Source: Ascarosepion bandense (taxonomy: Eukaryota > Mollusca > Cephalopoda > Sepiida > Sepiidae). Taken from it: a stretch of 64,000 bases of DNA. The notes beneath the pieces were generated by a model. It did not search any database. It had not been told where the DNA came from and worked only from the letters and a program-made list of their open reading frames with translations. Made by a program: the position numbers and the translations under genes. Position 1 is the first letter of the stretch; each line of letters begins with the position of its first letter. Below, piece by piece: positions 52,110 to 62,499 of the stretch. Location: NCBI GenBank assembly GCA_037127315.1, contig JBBBDQ010000399.1, positions 358,501 through 422,500 of the forward strand, in the 5' to 3' direction.

Positions 52110-52790
52110 AAATTCACCTCCCCAGGATCTGGGTAATTTTAAACTGAACCATTTATTTAATCACGTTCTCGTTCCACTCCTTATGTCGAGGGCTATCGTC
52201 TGTTTGTCAGTTTATTTATTACTGTTCGCATGTTCCCCTTTTGGTAAGTACACACTGCTCGTATAAAGCTTGAACTCACAACCACAATATCACCAAATTT
52301 ACAAACCAACCCTTTAGTACAATTTTTTCGTAGTCAACCTAGATCCTTAAACTTAACCTAGCTGCTGATTTGGTTGCATTTACTGCTGCTGGCTGGCTGG
52401 CTAGCATGAGAAGCGGAACGATGACAGTTTAACCACAGAGATTAAATAAAGGGTTCAGTTCAAAATTACTGAAGCTTACCCAGATTCATAGACACCTCAG
52501 GAAGACCACATGAGAAAATAATCGAAAGTTTGGTATAACAACAACGATAGTTCGAATATAAAGCGTACAAAGAAAATTTTATTTAGCGATAAAAAATGGA
52601 CATATTAAAATTACAAATTATTATGGAAATGTTGACGATGAAATATTTATACATAGCAGCTGTATAGCGCTGCGTTGCTCGGTTTCTTTTTAGTGGATAT
52701 GTTGAAATCGTAAGGTTCAGGGCTTACTCAAGAAGCTCTAGTATGATGTTGCCTTGACGCGGAATTAAAAAAAAATATCTGGGAAGTGTT
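52110..52790. repeat. Second copy of the foldback plus Helitron-end block
   Basis: Bases 52130-52785 match 50205-50850 closely (by eye above 90 percent): ATTTATTACTGTTCG, AACCACAATATCACCAAATT, GCTGGCTGGCTAGCATGAGA, GATAAAAAATGGACAT, then AGCAGCTGTATAGCGCTGCG. The left arm is shortened to CTCCCCAGGATCTGGGTAAT TTTAAACTGAACC. The Helitron-like end here is degraded (CATAGCAGCTG). Confidence 0.88.
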
Positions 52791-53142
52791 TTTCTCTTTT
52801 CAAATTCACCTACTCACGCTTGCACTTTTGGTAAAGCTGGAGCCTCATTCTTTAATGTAACAACTATGAGAGCATGAATGTCTTTTGGGTGAAAACATTT
52901 TTGCAGGTACTTAATAACACCGCAATGCCAAATTTAATCTAATTTCAAAGGGATTCGCCGCTAGTTACATTTGAAGTATTTCTTGTCACTGTCAGAAGTC
53001 TGTTTATCCGGTAAAAAAAAAACACTGCAGTTAATAAGTGATGAAATTAATGCATGCACAATTTCACAGCTTTAACATCAATTCTTTGCTAAATTATATT
53101 TGCAAACAACCTTGTCCAGATTTTTCTGTTTCTTGTAATAAG
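52791..53142. other. Probable Helitron interior, antisense; otherwise unrecognised
   Basis: CAAATTCACCTACTCACGCT and TGTAACAACTATGAGAGCAT ... GGGTGAAAACATTTTTGCAG read like a conserved non-coding part of a Helitron-related repeat following the end at 52660, but only one copy is in the window. Confidence 0.3.
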
Positions 53143-53328
53143 AGTATAACCCGGATATAAGAAATCCGGATATAAAAGAAAAAATGATATAAGGGAGATT
53201 TTCTCTGGTCCCAAATTAGAGCCTGTTGTAATGTATATAAAATAGACCCAACCCGGATGTAAGAGAAACCCGAATATAAGAGCATTTTTATCCGGTCCCG
53301 ACAACTCTCTTATATCAGGGTTACACTG
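53143..53328 (+). mobile_element. Pogo-like MITE, 186 bp
   Basis: Ends GAGTATAACCCGGATATAAG and inverted CAGTGTAACCCTGATATAAG. Inner blocks ATCCGGTCCCGACAACTCTC and TTTCTCTGGTCCC match the 27056-27177 copy in reverse. Two overlapping reverse frames are chance. Confidence 0.82.
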
Positions 53329-53394
53329 ATTTTCTTTGCGTTTGCTATCTATCTAGAGGCGTTTGATAAAATCGAAAAAAAAGATTCAGTAATA

Positions 53395-53720
53395 TCATTG
53401 GCCTCAATCTGGCATCTCTGCTTCACTCACTTTCCCACCGCCGAAAGGTTGCCTTGATTTGCTTTTTCTATAAATACTTTCATGGTAAGTTTTCGGATGA
53501 ACACTTCGCTATGCTGCCTAGAGTATTCGAATTTAAGTGCAATATCGGACTGGAAAAAAGGTCTCATCTATTTACAGATGAGCCTTCCATAAGTAACCGT
53601 AAATTCAACCCAGTGGCTTTTTTTTCCCCACACTTCTCGCTTCCGAGAACATGATTTTCAGCCAAACTTAATTTGCAAAAATTTAAATGCAATCTCAATC
53701 GCTATCTGGCAACTATTCAT
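53395..53720 (+). mobile_element. LINE C-terminus, second subfamily, decayed
   Basis: HSLSHRRKVALICFFYKYF, HGKFSDEHFAMLPRVFEF in partly open frame (53454-53654), then NLQKFKCNLNRYLATI-like sequence. Resembles the subfamily at 36728-37085 more than the common one. The RLWNSLP block is lost and no tail is present. Confidence 0.7.
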
Positions 53721-53744
53721 AACGAGTAACTATTCATAATGGTC

Positions 53745-53850
53745 AACTACATTAATCATGTGTAACATTCAACACCCTGAAGATGATCTTGGATAAGACT
53801 AAAAGTACTTGGAAAAATAAAATTAATGAAAATACCCACAGACTGACAAG
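53745..53850 (+). repeat. Hammerhead-like motif fragment
   Basis: CCTGAAGATGATCTTGGATA then AGACTAAAAGTACTTGG: CTGAAGA (53777-53783), a weak stem, and TAAAAG in place of GAAAC. A decayed version of the foldback-arm motif. Confidence 0.4.
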
Positions 53851-54420
53851 GTTTTAAATACTAACTATGATGTCTTCTTTTTTACATCCATGCTAAGGTT
53901 GTTCTTATTTCAGTAAAAGTTTCATAAAAATCAATCCAACTCTGAAGCACAACGCTTTCAGTCGCAGTCTGTTTTTCTCGATCTGTTCCTAAAAATTTCG
54001 TCGCATAAAATTTCCAATGTAAATGACGGATCACGAGAAAAACATAATCCAAGACATCACTCTGACAGGGGACTTGGAATTATATAGATTTACGAAACAT
54101 CACCAATAAGATTAGAATGAAATCCACCAGAACGCGACATTTAAATATGTGTACGGTTTTGGATATTTTTATATTTATTATATTTTTATAAGTATAACAT
54201 TTTATCAAAATAAGTTTATGATTTTAAATTAATCTATGTACTATTCGATCTGGACCGAAATTTTCAATTCGATTTCATTATTTTTTAATTAAATTACAAC
54301 GGTTGAACTTAAAAGATGAAAAGTAAGATTGTGATAAAATGTTTAAAAAATCATGCCATAGCTATAAATAAAAATATCCCGGAAATAAAAATAAAATTCT
54401 AAAAAAAAAGATAATAATAT
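53851..54420. other. Nothing recognised
   Basis: AT-rich, increasingly so to the right. No gene. Confidence 0.45.
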
Positions 54421-54893
54421 TCTTCTTCTATGTGCTCTGTCCCTTCAGGACGTAGGCGATCATGGTTCTCCACGTCTTCCTATCCCTTGTGGCTCTTAGT
54501 ATGTTTGCTCCTGTTACTCTTGTCAACCCCCGTTTCGTCATCCACCTGATCAGGCCCTGCAAATATGTTATAAGCTGCCTTCCTCTGTCTCCCTTTCCTA
54601 CTATCCGGCCATAGTATCACGTATCACGTTCTCTAGGCTCTCCTTCCTTATTGCGTGTCCCAGGAACTTCAGTTGTCTCTTCCTGATCCTCAGTATTAAT
54701 TTCCTTTTTGTTGCTATTCTTTCCAACACCTCATCGTTGCTCGCATGCTCGGTCCACGATATCCTCAGCATCCTTCTGAAGAACCACATTTCCGCTGCTT
54801 CGAGTCTTGTCCTCATTTTCGATTATATTATATTCACTGCCGTATTGAAGAACTGACATCACATAGCAATCTAGCACTCTTTTCTTTGTTACA
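54421..54893 (-). mobile_element. RTE-like C-terminus with GAA tail, antisense
   Basis: Begins with TTCTTCTT (reverse GAA tail) and CTATGTGCTCTGTCCCTTCA. Reverse strand encodes MRTRLEAAEMWFFRRMLRI, SWTEHASNDEVLERIATKR, KLILRIRKRQLKFLGHAIR and KESLENVIRDTMAG, where a short deletion follows. A good-quality 5'-truncated copy. Confidence 0.87.
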
Positions 54894-55226
54894 AGAAAGA
54901 AATGATGTGAAAAATCGACAGAAAGGAAACCTACGAAATCCAGACAGTTTTATTAAACAGTTTAATTACGGCAGCATTCATGCGAGGCGAACTCACAACG
55001 TTGAGAACGTGACGAAATTGTAATGTCATTCCACATCCCAGACAAAAGAAGAGGCTGGAAACCATCCCTTGGAAAAGAAAAGAAAAGCAGCAACTGGATG
55101 AATACGGCAATCAGAATGACTGAGAGATCGATATAAAGAAACCGGACAGGTAAGGAGGTAGGATTACTCTAAGAAAAAATGGTGAGATTTAGATGTACAA
55201 AAATATAGACAGATAGAAGGATTGAT
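54894..55226. other. Nothing recognised
   Basis: Mixed-composition unique sequence, somewhat purine-rich at 55075-55130. Confidence 0.45.
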
Positions 55227-55233
55227 AGCTAGC

Positions 55234-55271
<38 letters not shown>
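55227..55271. repeat. (GATA)n microsatellite
   Basis: About eleven GATA units with a CTAGCTAGCTA lead. Confidence 0.95.
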
Positions 55272-55408
55272 CAAAAAATGAAAGAGAGAAAGAAACATAG
55301 ATATAAAGATAGATCTATAAGAATGAAACGATGAATATGAAAAAAAAGCATGAATCAAAATATTATGCATAGATATAGCGTGAAATTGGTGTGAACAAAC
55401 GAGACATA

Positions 55409-55412
55409 AATA

Positions 55413-55459
<47 letters not shown>

Positions 55460-55477
55460 ACATACTCACACGCCCAT

Positions 55478-55509
<32 letters not shown>

Positions 55510-55585
55510 GTATATATATATATCTCCCCACGCCCATTCACACAAACTTATATATATATTTCTAAATATATATTTCTAAATATAT
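55409..55585. repeat. Compound (TA)n(CA)n(TA)n cluster
   Basis: TA run 55416-55455, CA run 55478-55496, TA runs 55495-55522 and 55549-55586, with ACACGCCCATACAC / CCACGCCCATTCAC repeated. Five overlapping frames here are microsatellite translation. Confidence 0.92.
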
Positions 55586-55894
55586 ACTGTTAAATATAAC
55601 AGACAATGAATGTCTATTATGCTTAATCATGAACCGTTCTAAACACAGTATTCTGGCTTTAATTTCAGGTGAAAATAAAGAGAAAGATTCTCCAAACTGT
55701 GGATAATTTTTTATTAATCTGATTCTAAGCTTTAGGCTCACGTAAACCATCTTCAGAGAGGTTACAAGGACCTTAACATAAAATCATCCACCATCAGCAA
55801 CGATTTTATCTTGTGATGACATAAAACTTTGCTAAGCAACGATAACAATTACCAAAAATAGCAAACGCAGTTCGTAAATTTGTAATGCGTTTCT

Positions 55895-55945
<51 letters not shown>
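55586..55945 (+). mobile_element. Foldback-family copy with one arm, (TA)n at end
   Basis: Matches 39790-40060. The left arm includes, on the reverse strand, CTGAAGA (55756-55750) then TGGTTTACGTGAGCC and TAAAGC. The core CACCATCAGCAACGATTTTA follows. After GTAATGCG the right arm is replaced by a TA run (55897-55945). Confidence 0.72.
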
Positions 55946-56069
55946 CAGCCGCATAGTGGCTGGTTGAAAGAGCAGACAGTAGTTAAAAAAAGTGCTCTAT
56001 GGACACCCACCACAAATGAACTGAATATGAATTGCTAAATATATGTTGAAGAACAGGACACACGCTAAT

Positions 56070-56160
56070 TAATTGAGACCCAGGCTTCGACCACGCAGTT
56101 CTCTTCAGAGAAGTTGTCCTGAAGAGACCTGCGTGGTCTAAACCTGGGTATCAAGTAAGT
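56070..56160. mobile_element. Head-to-head hammerhead-like inverted pair
   Basis: GACCCAGGCTTCGACCACGC with TCTTCAG (56082-56108) faces its inverse, CTGAAGAGACCTGCGTGGTC (56119-56138) with TAAACCTGGG. The right half reads CTGAAGA, GACC/GGTC stem, then TAAAC (GAAAC expected). Confidence 0.65.
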
Positions 56161-56180
56161 ATGTGTATGTGTTCTGTTTT

Positions 56181-56182
<2 letters not shown>

Positions 56183-56276
<94 letters not shown>

Positions 56277-56290
56277 ATTATTATTTAATT
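56183..56290. repeat. (CA)n(TA)n(TTA)n microsatellite
   Basis: CA run to 56226, TA run to 56270, then TTATTATTATTATT. Confidence 0.95.
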
Positions 56291-56384
56291 CCTTAATTTT
56301 TGGTCATAATAAAATAAGATTAGTACACAGTTATCAAAAAGTGTTTAATAAAATTATATTGTAGAACTTTTGAATATTCTTCAT

Positions 56385-56670
56385 TTTGAACGAGTTATTA
56401 CGCAACCTAGGTTTGTGCCATGTGGAATCTTCAGGTGATTTGAAATTTACTGATTTTACTATTTTTATTTTAAAGAACGCTCACGTTACGGAGATTTTTT
56501 AAACACGGAATTTTTAAATTCAGAAGAAATTATAATCTAATTTTGAAAACTTCGCGTTCATAAAGTCCCCGTTGCGCAAGCGTTCTTAAAATCAGTAAAA
56601 TCAGTTATTGTAAATCGCCTGAAGACACCACATGGTAGAGACCTAGGTCGCGTCATAACTCGTTTACAAA
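56385..56670. mobile_element. Foldback with about 75-bp arms and hammerhead-like core
   Basis: Arms 56388-56462 and 56592-56668 are inverse: GAGTTATTACGCAACCTAGG / CCTAGGTCGCGTCATAACTC, CCATGTGGAATCTTCAGGTG / CGCCTGAAGACACCACATGG, TTTACTGATTTTAC / ATCAGTAAAATCAG. CTGAAGA is at 56619-56625 and inverted at 56434-56428. The loop is AT-rich and about 130 bp. Confidence 0.75.
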
Positions 56671-56686
56671 TGAAAAACACACAGAG

Positions 56687-56742
56687 GTGTGTGTGTGTGT
56701 GTGTGTGTGTCTGTGTGTGTGTCTGTGTGTGTGTCTGTGTGT
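56687..56742. repeat. (TG)n with CTGTGTGT interruptions
   Basis: TG run with three regularly spaced C substitutions. Explains reverse frames reading THTDTHT. Confidence 0.93.
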
Positions 56743-57059
56743 GCATTTAGGCAGCAAGTTCTCTTTAAACATGTCAGAATAAATAAATTGCAAACTTTAT
56801 GTTTTCTCATTTTTAATAAAATCCGTTTATACTCACGGAAAATCTTACGTGTATTATAATTGAAAGTTGTATGAAATGCGCTGTAAATTTTACAGTTAAT
56901 TTTATTATCCATTTCTCGGTGTTCCTAAGTACTTTCAATCTTCTTTCGAGATCATTTTCTGGCATGTTAGATGTAGCAACACAAAATATCCGCAAAACTG
57001 TGTTGCTGAAACTTACCGTAATTTTTTCTCTTTTTCCCTTTTACTTGTAATTTCATTTG
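56743..57059. other. Nothing recognised
   Basis: AT-rich unique sequence. Confidence 0.45.
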
Positions 57060-57690
57060 AAGCAAAAATTTACATTGATGAGATTGTGCAGCATTCACTG
57101 CCATATTGAAAAACCGATATCACATAAGATTCCAGTTCTCTTTAGTTTGTTTCCAACAAAATTTTCCTGTCTCTCAATACTCTGCTTAGCTTTTCCAATG
57201 AATCCATGGTCATGCGAATACACCTTCGTATATCAGTGTCGCACTTTTCGTTCTTCTGTTAGAAAATGTCCAGCTATTTAAATTTCCGTACCTGCTTGAT
57301 TTCAGTATCCCCGACCTGTTGTTGGCATGTTTGGCTTCATCTTTTTACTAGTAACCATGCATTCAGTTTTTTTCTTTGTTCTTTATGTTAAGTCCTTTCT
57401 TTTCGCTTTCTTTAGCTACTTTCCGTAGAAAGTCTTGCAGTTTTCTTTCCCTGTCTGCTATCAGCACACTATCATCTGAGTATTTTCTATTGTTCAGTTT
57501 GTGGCTGCCAATGACAAATTCTGACAGGCGTCCTAGTAGTCTCAGAATTGCCTCGCTGTATAGGTTGAATAGATCTGGTGAGAAGATACATCCTTGTCTA
57601 ATACCTTTTCTATTTTTGTGTATTTTGCTGAACTTATTTTGTGTTCGTATACAGGATGTTTTCTGCCAGTACAGGTTTTGACTTGCTAAA
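57060..57690 (-). pseudogene. RTE-like reverse transcriptase core, antisense
   Basis: This copy has the best RT catalytic region in the window. Reverse strand from 57610 leftward: GIRQGCIFSPDLFNLYSEA (RT block with RQGC..SP), ILRLLGRLSEFVIGSHKLN, then KYSDDSVLIADRERKLQDF containing the Y-X-D-D catalytic box as YSDD (57470-57485), then LRKVAKESEKKGLN. After a frameshift it continues with the Y.GVL..DGKCDTDIRRCIR-like region and YCHIAVNAAQ at 57090. The N-terminal RT and nuclease are absent. Confidence 0.87.
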
Positions 57691-57749
57691 ATCAGTGATC
57701 AAAATACCGAGGTAGTTAATTGTCCTATAAAATAGAGCAAGGCGTAATG

Positions 57750-57965
57750 TTCTTCTTTTACTTTTAGGTGACGTATCACTTCAAGATCGTGGCTCTCCAC
57801 AATTTTCTACAATTTTTACTTATTAGCAACCTTGTTTTTCTTATCCTACCTACGCATTCTAAAATTCATTCGGTACTTGTCACTTAATCATCTTCTATCC
57901 CATTTTTCTTTGACATATTTTCTGAGTGTTGAATTCTCTAAGCTTTCCTTCCTCATTCTGACGTT
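57750..57965 (-). mobile_element. RTE-like 3' fragment, antisense
   Basis: CACTTCAAGATCGTGGCTCT CCACAATTTT at left and GTTGAATTCTCTAAGCTTTC CTTCCTCATT at right match the RTE C-terminal coding region in reverse. Heavily substituted. Confidence 0.65.
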
Positions 57966-58363
57966 TTTGACATTATAGCTTTCCGATTTTGTGCACTAGG
58001 GTCCTTTTTGTTTGCATTTTCTTAGGACTTGTTTGTTGGTTACTAAATATTATGGCCAATAAAATGTCTACCAACAAAAACGTTCTAATCAAAACAGCAA
58101 TTATGTAGATAACAATTCTTAAAATTAAAGAGCACCAAACAATAAAACGAAGACTAAAATTTCTACGCTGGAACAAAAACAAGAATGATGAAGATAGTCG
58201 TTTTGCAATTTCAGAGTTACTCTTGATGACCAGTTTTCAGTCGACCTAATCGTTGTAATCAACTAAATAAGGGAAACTAGTAATTTTTTCTAGGAAAAAA
58301 TACAAACCCTAAAAAGTTAACCAAGCCAAATGGTAGGGATCAAAACAAGAAAATTATATTTTT

Positions 58364-58765
58364 GCTTCTTTTTCTTCTTCTTCTTCTTTTTCTTCTTCTT
58401 CTTCTTCTTCGTCTTCTTTTTTTTCCTTTTTCTTAGTCTTTTTCGTCTTCTTCGTCTTAGTCTTCTTCTTTTTCGTCATCTTCGTCTTCCTCTTCTTTTT
58501 CTTCATCTTCTTCTTCTTCTTCATTTTCGTCGTCTGCTTCTTCGTCTTTTCCGTCTTCTTAGTCTTTTTCGTCTTAGTCTTCTTCTTCTTTTTCTTCGTC
58601 TTTTCTTTGTTGTCTTCTTCTTCGGCTTCTTCGTCGTCTTCTTTGTCTTCTTCTACTAATCTTCTTCGTCTTCCTCTTTTTCGTCATCGTCTTCTTCTTC
58701 TTTTCTTGATCGTCTTCTTCTTCTTCTTCTTCTTCTTCTTCTTCTTCTTCTTCTTCTTCTTCTTC
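58364..58765 (-). repeat. Expanded (TTC)n / (GAA)n tract, about 400 bp
   Basis: Almost pure pyrimidine tract built from TTC, GTC and TTT triplets with in-register variants. It sits exactly at the 3' end of the reverse-strand RTE copy at 58766-59165, where other copies carry 3-15 GAA units, so it is an expanded RTE tail. The 73-109-codon Glu/Lys-, Phe- and Leu-rich frames are repeat translation. Confidence 0.93.
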
Positions 58766-59165
58766 TATGTGCCGTACACTTTCGATCCTAGGCAATCATA
58801 TCTTTTCATAATTTATGGTTTCTCATAACTCTTAATAATTTTTTTTTTCTCTTATGACCAGTCAAATCATCCATTTACTCAAACTCTCTAAGTAGGTTAT
58901 GCGTTGTTCCCCACTGCAGCCCCTTCAATCTGTTTGTGAGTATGTAATTTTGTAAGCCTTCTTTCCGCCTTATGTACCCTAGAAATTTCAACAGTCTCTT
59001 CCTGATATTAAAGATAAGTTTCCATTTTAGTTTCCATTTTCTATAAAATTGATGGTCCCGCGTTCGGTTCATAGTATCCTCAGCATCCTTCTGTAGAACA
59101 ATATTTTCGTTGCTTCAAGTCTCTTCTTCATCTGTGAGGAGATTATCCAGCCTACCTTCTCTTGT
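58766..59165 (-). mobile_element. RTE-like C-terminus, antisense
   Basis: CTATGTGCCGTACACTTTCG (3' end), then on the reverse strand KWKLIFNIRKRLLKFLGYI, RRKEGLQNYILTNRLKGLQ and upstream RRMLRIL..RTRDHQF. The GVE..RATRD block is altered. It carries the expanded tail at its left. Confidence 0.82.
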
Positions 59166-59395
59166 CTGTTGTCTGTCGATATAATTATTTCATGACTGTT
59201 TCAGGGAAATGGAAAAAAAGTTATTTAAAATCGTTTCATTTGTAGCTATCCCATAAAATAAGAACCAATATTCATATTAATGATTGTTATTGCAATATTT
59301 TTTTTTATCGTCTTTAAGCTTAAATAGTTAACCATGTGGCAGAGAAATTTCTACTGATATTCTATTGCCGGAGCACTCGCCATAAGATTATTTAA
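59166..59395. other. Nothing recognised
   Basis: AT-rich spacer between RTE and SINE copies. Confidence 0.4.
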
Positions 59396-59700
59396 TCATT
59401 CACTAAGTTAAGTGAGATTCTTGATACACGCTCGGGCAATTAGGTCTCTTTCGAGACATGACTAACTAGGTAGAAGATATTCCCGCTGTAGGTTGTAATT
59501 ACTTTCTGCTATAGACCGATTGACAGCCAAGGCTATTCAACTGTCCCGCTATTAAACCTATAGCTGGAGGGAGAAGAGATGGATTAATATCTTTCCCAAG
59601 GGTATTTATCCACAACTAAATTAAACGTATTCGACTGGAATTCTAACTCGGTTCTTACATTTTTCTTTCCGAGTCGATATCAATTAAACCACAACGCACA
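59396..59700 (-). mobile_element. SINE-1, full length, diverged
   Basis: CACTAAGTTAAGTGAGATTC at left; head at right (reverse strand GTGCGTTGTGGTTTAATTGA, B box AGTTAGAATTCCAGTCG). GGTCTCTTTCGAGACATGAC is preserved. Confidence 0.87.
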
Positions 59701-59724
59701 CTAATTCAATCAATAATATAAGAA

Positions 59725-60213
59725 TTAAGATTCAGTACTATAAATATTTTCATGGCTTCTGCTCCGACGAACTTAAGTCACGGGTGCCCCCACCACAAGA
59801 ACTTATTAGTGCAACCAGACTGGCAACAAGGTCCCACCTATTTACAGTTAGATCAACCAAATGCAGCCGACAATTCTACTCAAGTAACTAATTTTCTCGC
59901 ACTTCCCACCTGTGGAGCTACCTTCCATATACTTGCTTTCCTGACAGCTACAACCTCCAGGAATTTAAATGCAATGTCAATTCCCATCTCTCATATACTT
60001 CACTCCAGTCCTTTCTACATCACCGCGTGTATCTTGTTCTTTTCTTTTGTTTCTAATTTCACAACTGTCTTCACACCTGTGTTCCCATCCTTCTTTTGCT
60101 CTTTCTCTGACACCCCCTCACTGTAACTGGTTCGTTTTACTCTTCACTCTCCTCCTGCCTAAAACTTTTACTCTTATGTGGCGGCACCTTGATTCGGGTG
60201 AAACGATTAAAAA
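59725..60213 (+). mobile_element. Jockey/CR1-like LINE C-terminus and 3' tail
   Basis: YKYFHGFCSDELKSRVPPPQ-like in shifted frames, ATRLATRSHLFTVRSTKCSR-like, RTSHLWSYLPYTCFPDSYNL, then UTR (CACAACTGTCTTCACACCTG). The tail has lost AGCCCCCTGCACATCAG but keeps TGGCGGCACCTTGATTCGGG and the A-run. Confidence 0.8.
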
Positions 60214-60444
60214 AACATTAATATAGTAAGAAAAGGAAATCTTTGTAAAATTAACAATAAGGAGTTTATATACATTCGTTTTGTTCGGTATAGTATTTGG
60301 TTAGAGTTTATCTCTCTTGCATGCATACGACTAGAATTCCACCCCACGTCTTCTACAGGATGTAACGCTTTATCTAAGTTGGTTTGTCTGGCACCATGCT
60401 ATCGTCGGAGGTTCTTCTAAGGCAGGCAGTCATGTGACAATGTG

Positions 60445-60692
60445 TCTCCCGTCTTTTCTTTTTTCCAACCTTTTCACTCTTTTTTTTTTTTTCAATTGGA
60501 GTAGATAGACTAAACTATCGCCCGGTTCTCACTTCACCCACATCTATTTAACAGGTGAAGAGGCTCATCCCTTGTTTCCTGCTTAAGATGTGGTTTCCGG
60601 TTTTTCTCTTTTCCAACCTTTTCACTCTTACGTAGCCCCCTGCACATCAGTGGCGTTTTCGCCTTGCTTGGGGTGATATGATTAAAAAAAAA
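60445..60692 (+). mobile_element. Tail repeat, one and a half units with complete 3' end
   Basis: The 3' part of one unit (TCTTTTTTCCAACCTTTTCAC), the T-run/CAATTGGAGTAGATAGACTA junction, then a whole unit and tail (CGCCTTGCTTGGGGTGATAT with 11 A). Confidence 0.9.
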
Positions 60693-60744
60693 AAGACTGT
60701 AAAATTTTTACGTGTTTAAACCATTTTGTATTTATTTCTGAGAT

Positions 60745-60885
60745 TAGTAATTTTCATTAATCTTGGAATTATTTCGGAACTTTTGTTCTCATCTCATCTT
60801 GATTGATATAGGTGTTATAATAGCCACTACGTTTAGACTAAGTGCCCTCTGGTCATCATCAGGTGTCCATAGATTGGCTGATATT
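60745..60885 (-). mobile_element. Hammerhead-like single arm
   Basis: Reverse strand: CTGATGA (60862-60856), TGACCAGAGGGCACTTAGTC, TAAACGTAGTGGCTATTATA, ACACC, then CAAGATGAGATGAGAAC and GAAATAATTCC. Same family as the palindrome at 61150-61325, with a longer stem loop and TAAAC in place of GAAAC. Confidence 0.6.
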
Positions 60886-61149
60886 AATTATCTTGTTGAT
60901 TATTGCGAAGTATCTTGTGAAATGAATTATTGTTGTTTCCATGTTGGAATTTGGTACTCTCACTACTGTCCAAGGATCTAACACATGTATATCCAACTTG
61001 TATATCCCCTACGACACCGTCCCGAAGAACTTTAGCGATGTATTTTTGGAGCGTTTTCAAAGTGTCAGGTGGATTTTGACAACTGGATTATGTTAGTGGG
61101 TTCGTGCCACTTGTCATAAATTGTATTTATTTATGAGGTGAGTAATTTT
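60886..61149. other. Nothing recognised
   Basis: The 72-codon frame at 60763-60981 overlaps the arm and has no motif. A weak match to the foldback arm (AGTGCCACTTGTC) is possible near 61105. Confidence 0.35.
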
Positions 61150-61325
61150 CAATATTCTTGGAATTGTTTCGAGCTTTTTCTCTCATCGTGGTTGATGTAG
61201 GTGTTATAATAGACACATCTGATGATGACCATAGGGTATTTGGTCGAAACTTTGTGTCTATTATAACACCTATATAACACCAAGATGAGAACAAATGTTC
61301 GAAATAATTCTAAGATTATTGAGTT
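61150..61325. mobile_element. Palindromic element with hammerhead-like core
   Basis: Arms of about 70 bp. The inner 18 bp (61200-61217 and 61253-61270, GGTGTTATAATAGACACA and its inverse) is perfect. Between them is CTGATGA (61219-61225), stem II GACCA/TGGTC (61227-61231, 61241-61245) and GAAAC (61246-61250). This matches the conserved hammerhead core CUGANGA...GAAA with a paired stem II. A canonical stem III and cleavage triplet are not convincing in the monomer. Confidence 0.75.
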
Positions 61326-61609
61326 TTTATTATTTACGTTAGGACTAACGTTATCGTCTTTACCAGATAATTATGCCTGTACCTGCCCTCATCACCTGAC
61401 TCTTTATTCGGTGAACCATTCGTAATGAAACCTTTATTTGATCTACGGCGTTCGAACGTTCTGTACCGCTGGTCGTTTCTAAAAATAGTACGTCGTTTAT
61501 CTACATATACCTGTAGAAGTCCGGAGAGCGGAAATGCCGAAATATTATGATAAAAACAAAAACAGATAAGGAAATGAACACTAAAGTAAATGATACCTTA
61601 TACTGTGTG
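61326..61609. other. Nothing recognised
   Basis: Mixed unique sequence without a motif. Confidence 0.4.
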
Positions 61610-62165
61610 TTGTAATCTTTCAGAACGTAATTGATCATGGCGCTCCACAATTTCCTGTTTTTGTAGATCTTTTTGCCTGTTTTTACTTGTCCTGTCAACA
61701 CTTTACAAAATCTCGTTACGTATGTTACTCCCTGATTCTATCTGTGCTTCTTGACGGCAATACCCCCTGTGAGTGTCAAATTCTCCAAGTCTACATTCGT
61801 TATTATGTATCTTATAAAATTCAATACATTTACTAATCTTCGTACAAGTATACGTTTCGTATCTGTTATCATCAAAACGACGTAATTTCTGCCATGTTCG
61901 GTCCATGGTATTCTCAGTATCCTCCTGTAAAACCACATTTCTATTGTCTTAATATTTTCTTTGTCAGCGAGGAGATTGTCCCACATTACCTATCATATAG
62001 GAGAAGCAATATTACATAGCACTTCAACACTTTATTTATTTATTTATTTTTTGAACGAGACTTACTTAATACTTTGCTTAGCATTTTGAAGGTATCTTTC
62101 ACGATTTCAATGCACATTCGGATTTCGGTCTTACGATTTTCGTCGTATATTTAAACACTCTAATA
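61610..62165 (-). mobile_element. RTE-like LINE, second subfamily, antisense
   Basis: Reverse strand: FYRRILRIPWTEHGRNYVV at 61860-61940, upstream DNLLADKENIKTIEMW, KVSLVQK-like and RRKSRKTEIRMCIEIVKDT at 62090-62150; 3' end with MINYVLKDYN at 61610. Frameshifts throughout; no GAA tail. Confidence 0.75.
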
Positions 62166-62345
62166 CCACTAGATCTTCTCCAACACCAGAAAGTAATTCA
62201 TGAATAGAAATTCAAAATCCCATTGGTCTAAAAACTGTGACCGAAACAGCAAAGCAAGGGATACTCGTCAGATAATTTTCGAAGCTTTCAAAGAATAAAG
62301 GATAGTTACGAGTGGGGCAAGGGAAAGGCTGAAGGTACGTAGGAC

Positions 62346-62380
<35 letters not shown>

Positions 62381-62499
62381 AAGAGGGAGATAGAGAGCGA
62401 GAAAGGGTAGAAAGCAAAAACCGAATAAATGAGGTAAAATTTTGAACAATAATTTTAAAGTTCGGATTCGAGCCGCACAAACGGAGCAAACCAGCTTAT
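62166..62499. repeat. Unique sequence with (GA)n 62343-62400
   Basis: A purine GA-rich tract AGAGAGAGAGAAAGAGGGAG in otherwise unremarkable sequence. Reverse LSLSLS frame is microsatellite. Confidence 0.8.

Noticed and set aside
58330..58828. Phe/Leu-rich and Glu/Lys-rich frames that look like a membrane or acidic protein
   Set aside because: They are translations of the TTC/GAA tract at an RTE 3' end.
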